Source: BJGO01 sp039810885
Lineage (GTDB): Bacteria; Bacteroidota; Bacteroidia; Chitinophagales; UBA10324
DNA: 64,000 nt
NCBI GenBank assembly: GCA_039810885.1
Contig: JBDHXV010000005.1
Coordinates: 15,925-79,924 of the forward strand
Direction: 5' to 3'
The notes below the pieces were generated by a model, which did no database searches, had not been told where the DNA came from, and was given only the letters and a program-made list of their open reading frames with translations. How positions within the stretch are numbered: the first letter of the stretch is position 1; each line of letters opens with the position of its first letter. A program made the translations under genes and the position numbers. Below, piece by piece: positions 47,757-55,469 of the stretch.

Positions 47757-48821
47757 ATGGAAACATATCGTTATCAAGCTGTAACAATTCTAATTGATAA
47801 AAGCGAAGAACAGTTGATCAATTGGATCCGGGCAAATCAATTCAGCCGCTATATACTCCTCACGGATAAGAACTGCTATAAAAAAGTTTGGCCATCAATT
47901 AAAAAACAATTTAGTTTTTTAAGACCTATCGAAATCATCACTATTGCTCCCGGTGAAAAAAGTAAAAACTTAACAACGGCAGAAAAAATATGGACGAAAC
48001 TATCCCGTCTTAAAGCAGATAGACAAACTTTGTTCATCAACCTTGGCGGTGGCGTTGTTTGTGATTTAGGTGCTTTTGTTGCATCTGTATATAAAAGAGG
48101 CATCGCATACATAAATATTCCAACGACTCTATTGGCTATGACGGATGCCGCAATTGGGTCTAAGACGGCTCTTGATTTGAATGATGAAAAAAATATTCTT
48201 GGTACGTTCTATCATCCAAAACAAGTGTGGGTAAATAGTAATCTCTTAAAAACACTCCCTTTTGATGAATGGATGAATGGCATGGCTGAGGTATTCAAAC
48301 ATGGAATGTGTGACTCTCAAACTCATCTCGATATCGTAATACAAGAACTGGAACACTTGAATTCAGAACTCATCATCAGGCAATCGGTGGCTTTTAAATG
48401 TGAAGTAGTTAATGAAGATTTATATGATCTTGGAAAACGTAAAGTTCTGAACCTGGGACACACAACCGGACACGCAATAGAATCCTTTTTACTCAGTAAG
48501 GGTCAAACGACAAAACATGGAATATGTGTTTTTTATGGATTAGTAACGGCTTTACTCTTATCTGTAAAATATTATGATTTCCCGTCTGAAAAAAGCACCG
48601 CGCTGATAAGGCATTTGAAACGTTATTGTCCTATTTTACCCTTGCGGTCAAATGACATAAAGAAGATATTAAAGCTGATGCATCAGGATAAAAAAAATAA
48701 TGAGGGTGAGATTAGGATGGTCTTATTAAAAGATATCGGAATACCGGTTTTGGATGTGGCGGTGAAGGAAAAAGAGATTGTTGAGGCCATTCGGGCAACG
48801 ATTGAAATAATAAGTGTATAA
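47757..48821 (+). CDS. aroB: 3-dehydroquinate synthase
   Basis: 354 residues. Motifs are INLGGGVVCDLGAFVASVYKRG (in parts GGGVVCDLGAFVA), PTTLLAMTDAAIGSKTALD, the metal-binding E and NLGHTTGHAIE, and KHGICVFYG. It makes 3-dehydroquinate, step two of the shikimate pathway. The last base overlaps the aroA ATG (TAATG), so the two are coupled. Confidence 0.95.
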   Translation: METYRYQAVTILIDKSEEQLINWIRANQFSRYILLTDKNCYKKVWPSIKKQFSFLRPIEIITIAPGEKSKNLTTAEKIWTKLSRLKADRQTLFINLGGGVVCDLGAFVASVYKRGIAYINIPTTLLAMTDAAIGSKTALDLNDEKNILGTFYHPKQVWVNSNLLKTLPFDEWMNGMAEVFKHGMCDSQTHLDIVIQELEHLNSELIIRQSVAFKCEVVNEDLYDLGKRKVLNLGHTTGHAIESFLLSKGQTTKHGICVFYGLVTALLLSVKYYDFPSEKSTALIRHLKRYCPILPLRSNDIKKILKLMHQDKKNNEGEIRMVLLKDIGIPVLDVAVKEKEIVEAIRATIEIISV

Positions 48822-50041
48822 TGATTGAATTAAAAGTTTTAAGAATTATACGATCACCCGTTTCTATTCAATTGCCTGCATCAAAGAGTATAAGTAATCG
48901 CTTGTTGATACTACGTGCCTTATCAAAGAAGAAATGGCCAATTCACAATTTAAGCAGAGCGAACGATACGTTAGTGCTTAAAACACTCTTGGCACAACAT
49001 TCTATGCACTATGATGTACAAGAAGCCGGCACCGTTTATCGCTTTCTTTTGCCCTATCTGTGTATAAAGCAAGGGAAACATATTATTAAAGGCAGCACAC
49101 GTCTTATGCAAAGACCCATTGCTCCTTTAGTAAAATCATTGGAGCAGTTAGGTGCCCGAATCAAGCAAAAAAAAGAATTTATTGAAATTGAAGGGGGTAC
49201 AATAAATGGCTCTACAACAACGCTAAACCAAAAAGACAGCTCTCAGTTTGCAAGCGCCATACTATTGTCTGCTTCTGCATTTCCAATGGGGGTAGCATTA
49301 AAACTTAAAGGGAATATGGTTTCGGAGCCTTATTTAAGCTTAACCTTACACGCCTTAAATCAAGCCGGAGTGCGCTATGAAAAAAATAATAACCATATTG
49401 AGATTCCGTCACAACAGATACAACTTCCCGAATGCACAATAGAAAATGATTGGAGTAGTGCTGCTTTTTTTTATCAACTGGTAGCATTTAACCCCGGCTT
49501 AAAGATTGAATTGCAAAACTTAAACAGACGATCTAAGCAAGGAGATGTAATTCTAATCGAACTGTATAAAGCTCTGGGGGTAAAGACATCACAGCAAAAT
49601 AATAGCGTATGGATAAGTACAAATGTGCGCTCTGAAAATAATAAAGTAGCGCTTAAATTTTACTGCGAATCTTACCCGGATCTTGTGCCATCATTGGCTG
49701 TAACTTGCGCTGCATTAGGAATTAATGCCGGCTTTTATGGTATAAGCCATTTGCGCTTTAAAGAGAGCGATAGGGTAGAAGCCTTACGAATTAATTTAAC
49801 TAAAGGGGGGGTAACGTTTCGCGAGTATATTAATTCTTTTCATATTAAATCTGATGGAATGAAAAATCTCACATTAAGTATAAGCACTTTTGACGACCAT
49901 CGAATTGCAATGGCCTTTGCTCCGTTATGCCTATTGAATAATCGAGTTAGATTGGACAACAAGGATTGTGTTGCAAAGTCATTCCCCGATTTTTGGAAAC
50001 AATTAAAGAAAGCAGGCATATCTTGGTATGAAGAAAAATAA
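48821..50041 (+). CDS. aroA: 5-enolpyruvylshikimate-3-phosphate synthase
   Basis: 406 residues. Motifs are QLPASKSISNRLLIL, SSQFASAILLSA, RFKESDRVEALRINL, DDHRIAMAFAPL and KSFPDFW. The GTAMR-type motif reads GTVYRF, a divergence from the usual A-M. It is shorter than the typical 430. It is coupled to aroB and overlaps bioA by 14 bp. Confidence 0.93.
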   Translation: MIELKVLRIIRSPVSIQLPASKSISNRLLILRALSKKKWPIHNLSRANDTLVLKTLLAQHSMHYDVQEAGTVYRFLLPYLCIKQGKHIIKGSTRLMQRPIAPLVKSLEQLGARIKQKKEFIEIEGGTINGSTTTLNQKDSSQFASAILLSASAFPMGVALKLKGNMVSEPYLSLTLHALNQAGVRYEKNNNHIEIPSQQIQLPECTIENDWSSAAFFYQLVAFNPGLKIELQNLNRRSKQGDVILIELYKALGVKTSQQNNSVWISTNVRSENNKVALKFYCESYPDLVPSLAVTCAALGINAGFYGISHLRFKESDRVEALRINLTKGGVTFREYINSFHIKSDGMKNLTLSISTFDDHRIAMAFAPLCLLNNRVRLDNKDCVAKSFPDFWKQLKKAGISWYEEK

Positions 50042-51323
50042 TTGGTTCGAGAAAGATGCGGCGTATATATGGCATCCGTATTCTCCGCTTAAACAATTCT
50101 CAGAAGTGATACCTATTGTATCAGGGCATGGTGCTACGCTGACTACTGCAAACAATCAAACTATAATTGATGCCATCGCCAGTTGGTGGACTAATTTGCA
50201 TGGACATGCTCACCCTTATATTGCAACTAAATTATATGAACAAGCACTAAAACTAGAGCATGTCATTTTTGCGGGCTTTACCCATGAACCGGCTGCAACG
50301 TTGTCTGAGAGGCTAATTGAGCAAGTAGCATTGCAACAACATAAAGTATTTTTTTCTGATAATGGATCTACAGCAGTTGAGGTAGCCGTGAAAATGGCAT
50401 TACAATATTGGTACAATAAGGATATACAGAAACGAACTATAATTGCTTTTGAAGATGCATACCACGGAGATACTTTCGGTGCGATGTCTGTGAGTGCACG
50501 CAGTTTGTTTACGAAACCATTCGATACTCATCTCTTTGACGTTAAATTTATTTCAAGACCGATGGGCAATGGGCGAAGTATAGATGAGCTAAAACATATT
50601 CTAACACAACCCGGAGTAGAGGATATTGCCGCTTTTATCTATGAGCCGCTTGTTCAAGGAACAGCAGGAATGTTGATGTATGATAAAGAAGAAATGAATG
50701 AATTGCTGCAACTGATTAACGAGCGCAACATTTTGTTAATTGCAGATGAAGTGTTTACCGGATTTTATCGTACAGGAACCATGCTCGCATCACATCAGTT
50801 GCGCATCGCTCCGGATTTGATTTGTTTGTCGAAAGGATTAACCGGGGGCTTTATGCCTCTGGGTGTTACTTTATGTAATGCTCGTATGGCCGAGGCTTAT
50901 GAACAGGTTGATCGAAGTAAGTCGTTCTTTCATGGACATTCATACACAGGGAACCCATTGGCATGTACAGTGGCGAATGCCTCATTAGATTTATTGCTGA
51001 TGCCGGAAACACAGGAATCCATTCTAAGAATTAATAAACAGCATAGAATATTTCAAACTCAACTAGACTCTTATGCCTATGCCAAAGATCCAAGAATATG
51101 CGGAACCATTGCTGCTGTGGATTTTGCGCCGGATGCTCAAAAGCAACATTATCTTAATGCGTGGCGTGATGTAATCTACGAATTCTTTTTACAACGCAAC
51201 GTATTGCTGCGCCCACTAGGAGCAACGATATATATTGTTCCGCCCTATTGTATCACGATGGAACAATTAGAAAAAGTTCACAACGTGATTTTTGAATGGT
51301 TTGAGTGGAATGAGCATTCTTAA
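50028..51323 (+). CDS. bioA: Adenosylmethionine-8-amino-7-oxononanoate transaminase
   Basis: 431-residue class-III PLP aminotransferase. Motifs are WHPYSPLKQF and SWWTNLHGHAHP, the DEVFTGFYRTG metal/PLP segment, PLP lysine in CLSKGLTGG, and SFFHGHSYTGNPLAC. It uses SAM as amino donor in biotin synthesis. It overlaps the aroA end by 14 bp. No other bio genes are in the window. Confidence 0.94.
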   Translation: MKKNNWFEKDAAYIWHPYSPLKQFSEVIPIVSGHGATLTTANNQTIIDAIASWWTNLHGHAHPYIATKLYEQALKLEHVIFAGFTHEPAATLSERLIEQVALQQHKVFFSDNGSTAVEVAVKMALQYWYNKDIQKRTIIAFEDAYHGDTFGAMSVSARSLFTKPFDTHLFDVKFISRPMGNGRSIDELKHILTQPGVEDIAAFIYEPLVQGTAGMLMYDKEEMNELLQLINERNILLIADEVFTGFYRTGTMLASHQLRIAPDLICLSKGLTGGFMPLGVTLCNARMAEAYEQVDRSKSFFHGHSYTGNPLACTVANASLDLLLMPETQESILRINKQHRIFQTQLDSYAYAKDPRICGTIAAVDFAPDAQKQHYLNAWRDVIYEFFLQRNVLLRPLGATIYIVPPYCITMEQLEKVHNVIFEWFEWNEHS

Positions 51324-51589
51324 TTATTCATAGCATCCACGAATGCCATGGTGTGATTTTATATTACCCCAGATGATGTATGTAATAAGCTGATATGCTA
51401 TCTTACCGCAATCTCTCTACCGAGGGTTACGATGATATCAATTAATTGCTTGAGTATCTCTTCACCTACAGTCGATATCCTTATTAGCGGTAGCTCCCCG
51501 ACACAAGAGCTAATGATTTTGAATCAAACATCTGTTCGAATGGTGGTCGAATACTATTTTTGTTATACTTGCTTCAGCGCAAGAAAAGT

Positions 51590-53770
51590 TCATAGCTTAT
51601 TTTTTGTTGCAGTTTTTTTCTTTAATTGTTTTGACTTCGATACAGCCGTTGCAAGCCCCTGTTTAGGATCTATCTGATTCATACGACAATAATCACGAAT
51701 AACTTGTAAGATATCGGCACCAAACCTCTTCACTTTATTGCTATCTAATCCTTTTATATTAGATAATTCAGATTCATTAAGAGGTAAATGCTCACAAAGC
51801 AATTCAATCGTCTTAATCGGCATAACTCGGTGTGCTGAGAGCTGATATTCATTACATAAATCTTCGCGAAGCGCAATCAATATCTGTTTTAATTGACTAC
51901 AAGTTGAAGACGTATCGCATTTCATGACAACCTTCGTCAATCGCGGTTGTTGATATGATTTTAGGGCATTGAAATGTGCTATCGTAGAGAACCCGTTTTC
52001 ACAAGCTTGCCACAACGTATTTTGCCTATACCACATTTCAAATACCGACTTCTCAATAGAATTTAATTTTTGCTTGACTAATTCTTTATCTGAAACTAAT
52101 GTCAATTGTTGAATCTGTTGTAATATCTTATCGGATTGTTTGATAAAATAATCAGCCGCATTAAAACTCCGGAGTCGTATTTGCTCATTCTCTTCGGGTA
52201 ACGTGTGTCTTTGATGAAGTTGCTTTAATTCTTCTTGAAATCGTCTTGCAACTCTTGCTAAGGTGTTAGAGTGTTCAAAGTATAAGGATAATGATTTAAC
52301 ATATTTTTTATCCAATCCTTTTCCATGCTCTTCTATTGCTTGTACCCATTGATCATTCTGCTTCTCAATTGAGTTTAAGTTAAAAAGGTTTAATAGAAGA
52401 GTAAAGTGGTAATCAATTTTATCCAACAGTAATTGCTCTTCATTTAAATCCGTAACCCGTGAAGACGCATAGAACCAAAGTATGCGGTCGTCAGTCTTGA
52501 AATTACTTTTTGAAATCCTGCTCTTGAGAATAATACCATCAAGACTTCTGCAACGACTGAGTGCAACATATACCTGCCCCGGACTGAAGGCACGCCCGGC
52601 ATCAATTACAACTTTATCAAAAGTTAACCCCTGACTTTTATGAATCGTAATGACCCAGGCAAGTCGTAAGGGTAATTGCTTAAACCGCCCAATTACTTCT
52701 TCATTAATCTTGTTTTCTTTCGCGTTGTGTTCATAACGAATATTCTCCCAGGTATAAGGAGTTACTTTAATCTCATTGCAGGCGTCATCTATGACAACAA
52801 CATCCTCATCATTAAGATCTTTCACTCTTGCTATCTTACCATTGAAAAATCGCTTAGCTGCATCTAAATCATTTTTTACAAACATCACCTGCGCACCAAC
52901 CTTTAATCGTAATTCGATATCGGCATTCGCATTACGCTCATCAAATGTGCCTTCTTTTTTAGCCGTATAAACTTTAACCGGTTTCTTAATAGAGGTCAAG
53001 TGTTGATTGTTTACTTCATCTGCAATTTGATTGTGTGTAGTGAGGATGATACAACCGTCATCACGCCTGGGCTCGTATGTTTCATCCAGCCCCTTGTGAA
53101 GTGACTCATATTGATCATCGCGCAGGGTGTTATTTCGTACGCCATTTAATATTGAAATAAACTGTTCATCTTGTTGTCTGTAAACCTTATCCAATTCTAT
53201 GTTTACGGCATTCATAGTACGATATACTTCACTATCGAAAAAGAATACACTTGAGTAATAAGGCTTCATCTCTTGCCAATCTTGTTCTTTTATAACAGGG
53301 GCCAACTGATATAAATCACCGACCATAAGAACTTGAACGCCTCCGAACGGTTTCTGATATTCTTGCCGCACATGTTGTAAAACGATATTCATCATATCCA
53401 TCACGTCACAACGCACCATGCTGATTTCATCAATAATAAGTAGTTCAAGGTTTTTAAAAATATTTAACCTTTCGCGATTAAAGCGATGCTTACTCAATAA
53501 TCGGTCTCGATTCAATACGTTGTCGGACAATCTTAGAGAAGAGGGCTCTGGAACGTATGTATTAAACGGAAGTTGAAAAAACGAGTGTATGGTAACCCCA
53601 CCGGCATTGATAGCAGCTACTCCGGTTGGTGCAACAACTACGGTATTCTTGTGTGTTTCGCTTTTAATTCGTTTTAGTAAGGTAGTCTTGCCTGTTCCGG
53701 CCTTCCCACTTACGAGCACATGGCGATGCGTATATTCAATATAATTAAAAGCAAGGTCGTTCAGATTCAT
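51590..53770 (-). CDS. PIF1-like helicase with HRDC-like C-terminus
   Basis: 726 residues from ATG 53770 (MNLNDLAFNYIEYTHR); the frame extends to 53839, but the extra 23 residues span a -7 box and are not helicase-like. Walker A is GKAGTGKTT (22-30), then PTGVAAINAGGVTIHSFFQLP, the DEAD-box-like IIDEISMVR, and the C-terminal helicase motif TIHKSQGLTFDKVVID typical of PIF1/RecD-like 5'-3' helicases. Residues ~640-705 (LREDLCNEYQLSAHRV, LPLNESELSNIKGL) resemble an HRDC domain. The tail is Lys-rich. Likely in DNA repair or recombination. Confidence 0.88.
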   Translation of the reverse strand: MNLNDLAFNYIEYTHRHVLVSGKAGTGKTTLLKRIKSETHKNTVVVAPTGVAAINAGGVTIHSFFQLPFNTYVPEPSSLRLSDNVLNRDRLLSKHRFNRERLNIFKNLELLIIDEISMVRCDVMDMMNIVLQHVRQEYQKPFGGVQVLMVGDLYQLAPVIKEQDWQEMKPYYSSVFFFDSEVYRTMNAVNIELDKVYRQQDEQFISILNGVRNNTLRDDQYESLHKGLDETYEPRRDDGCIILTTHNQIADEVNNQHLTSIKKPVKVYTAKKEGTFDERNANADIELRLKVGAQVMFVKNDLDAAKRFFNGKIARVKDLNDEDVVVIDDACNEIKVTPYTWENIRYEHNAKENKINEEVIGRFKQLPLRLAWVITIHKSQGLTFDKVVIDAGRAFSPGQVYVALSRCRSLDGIILKSRISKSNFKTDDRILWFYASSRVTDLNEEQLLLDKIDYHFTLLLNLFNLNSIEKQNDQWVQAIEEHGKGLDKKYVKSLSLYFEHSNTLARVARRFQEELKQLHQRHTLPEENEQIRLRSFNAADYFIKQSDKILQQIQQLTLVSDKELVKQKLNSIEKSVFEMWYRQNTLWQACENGFSTIAHFNALKSYQQPRLTKVVMKCDTSSTCSQLKQILIALREDLCNEYQLSAHRVMPIKTIELLCEHLPLNESELSNIKGLDSNKVKRFGADILQVIRDYCRMNQIDPKQGLATAVSKSKQLKKKTATKNKL

Positions 53771-53784
53771 AATATCATGTATCT

Positions 53785-53792
53785 CAAAAATA
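53785..53792 (-). promoter_or_regulatory. -7 promoter box of the PIF1-like helicase
   Basis: On the minus strand TATTTTTG matches TAnnTTTG and lies 14 bp before the chosen ATG (53770). Confidence 0.35.
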
Positions 53793-53801
53793 CAAGAGAA
53801 T

Positions 53802-53834
53802 AAAAAAAGCCGCACCATATCTGTGTGCGGCTTT
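53802..53834 (-). terminator. Terminator of the susC-susD unit
   Basis: A 10-bp stem AAAGCCGCAC/GTGCGGCTTT (53825-53834 with 53806-53815) followed, on the minus strand, by a T7 run. It ends the susD message. Confidence 0.85.
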
Positions 53835-53856
53835 ATCAAGGTTTAGATTTGTTTTA

Positions 53857-55446
53857 TTAATAACCGGGGTTTTGTTTCAAATTTGGATTCGCAATAATAT
53901 CTGAGGAGGGGATAGGATAGATATTGTATTTGTTATCTACACTTTGGCCATTTTGCACCCCGCCTTTCCATGCCCACACATAACTCCCTCCGGTGTATTT
54001 GCCAAAACGAATTAAATCGGTACGTCGAGAGGCTTCCCAATACAGTTCGCGTGCTCGCTCATTCAACACATCGTCAAGTGTTAGAGATGTTACATTATGA
54101 TTACTGTTTCCGTAAGCACGTTCGCGCAGTTCATTTATATAGGAAATGGCTGTTCCCAAGTTACCACCAGCTCCCCCGCGCAAGGTTGCCTCAGCATACA
54201 TTAGATAAACATCAGCTAATCGGAATAGAGGAAAATCGGTATCCGGAAAGTTTACCGGATCACTGCCCTTTGCACCCGTAGAAGTTATGTTTCTGTACTT
54301 TGCGATACCGATACCCTGAGCGAAAGTTGCTAAATTCTTAATGGTATCATTCGTTTGCCCGTCTCTGAAAAACAATGCCCTACTATCTAAACTATCCGGA
54401 AATTGATGATAGAAATCAAGCGTGGTTCGCACGCCAAACCATCCGCCGGCACTGACTCCAAAACTATCTGCTGCATTCCATGCAGGACCGCCCATCGGCG
54501 CACGGACCAAATAGCACGTTCCGCCATAAGTTCTGGTATTCATACCATCAAAGCAAATAGGGAATATGATTTCTTTGCTTAGATTATTATCTGCTAAGAA
54601 CAGATTACGATATTTAGTTTCCAAAATGTATCCTGCATTTAATACCTTGTTGCAATATGTTATTGCATCGCCGTAGCGAGGTGTACCAATATAGACCTCT
54701 GCATTCAGATACAATTTCGACAATAAAGTCCACACAGCCGCTTGGTTCGCACGTCCATACACGCTTTGAGATACCGGGTTAATACTGTTTTCAATGTCTT
54801 TTAGTTCACTTTCTATATAGCTGAATAAATTAGCACGGGAAATTTGCAAAGGATAATCTGACCCCGGGAATTTGGTTTCATCAGTAACATCCGGAATATT
54901 GCCATATAGATCAAGCCCATGCCAAAGGCTGAGTGCTTTTAAAAACCGTGCTTCGGCACGGTAGGATTTAATCATGTTCTTGTCCGCGTCGGAAAATTTA
55001 TGTTTGTTCAAATTCTCGTCTGATGATTGACGAATAAATTCATTACATAAAGTTATTTGATACATTATGCGGTTATAAAGTACGGTTACAAATTCATTTT
55101 GAGAGCTCCACGTCATTTTATTTAATTCCTGTATGGTGCCATCTTGCCAAGCAATACGCGCCTCATCGGTTGGTAATTCCTGCAACTGCCAATACTGTCT
55201 TAAATATTGAGAAAAGCCCTCGTCTATGCCGGCTAAGTCGGGGTTCCCCGCAGGCCCGGACTGGCCACTTACTGCAAGTCCGGCGTAAAGCTTTGCCAAC
55301 ACATGAATGTAATTGTTAGGGTCATCGTAAATAGTAGCTGATGTTTGTTCGTAAAATGGTTTGCGGTTTAAGTCTTTAAGGCAAGAGCTCAATCCTAGAG
55401 CTATCACCAAAGCAGCAATCGTAACTTTTAAATAGGATGTTTTCAT
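53857..55446 (-). CDS. SusD/RagB-family nutrient-binding lipoprotein
   Basis: 529 residues from the ATG at 55446 (MKTSYLKV); the frame extends to 55473 but that region overlaps susC. Lipobox LGLSSC. SusD-family features include the N-terminal Asp/Leu-rich helices (YRAEARFLKALSLWHGLDLYG), FPLFRLADVYLMYAEA, the later YINELRERAYGN and the C-terminal NPNLKQNPGY. It captures glycan or peptide at the surface for the SusC channel 23 bp upstream. No glycoside hydrolase is adjacent, so the substrate is unknown. Confidence 0.92.
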   Translation of the reverse strand: MKTSYLKVTIAALVIALGLSSCLKDLNRKPFYEQTSATIYDDPNNYIHVLAKLYAGLAVSGQSGPAGNPDLAGIDEGFSQYLRQYWQLQELPTDEARIAWQDGTIQELNKMTWSSQNEFVTVLYNRIMYQITLCNEFIRQSSDENLNKHKFSDADKNMIKSYRAEARFLKALSLWHGLDLYGNIPDVTDETKFPGSDYPLQISRANLFSYIESELKDIENSINPVSQSVYGRANQAAVWTLLSKLYLNAEVYIGTPRYGDAITYCNKVLNAGYILETKYRNLFLADNNLSKEIIFPICFDGMNTRTYGGTCYLVRAPMGGPAWNAADSFGVSAGGWFGVRTTLDFYHQFPDSLDSRALFFRDGQTNDTIKNLATFAQGIGIAKYRNITSTGAKGSDPVNFPDTDFPLFRLADVYLMYAEATLRGGAGGNLGTAISYINELRERAYGNSNHNVTSLTLDDVLNERARELYWEASRRTDLIRFGKYTGGSYVWAWKGGVQNGQSVDNKYNIYPIPSSDIIANPNLKQNPGY

Positions 55447-55469
55447 GATTTTTCCTTTTTTGATGATGA

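Noticed and set aside
51484..51561. tRNA-like stretch with D-stem GCTC/GAGC, loop TTTTGAA (would be anticodon TTG, Gln) and a GGTCGAAT loop
   Set aside because: The acceptor ends do not pair, the anticodon stem has only three good pairs and the variable region is too long. At best it is a decayed tRNA or chance.
51432..51677. 81-codon plus-strand frame
   Set aside because: It runs into the 3' end of the helicase gene on the other strand, and its residues look like antisense translation.
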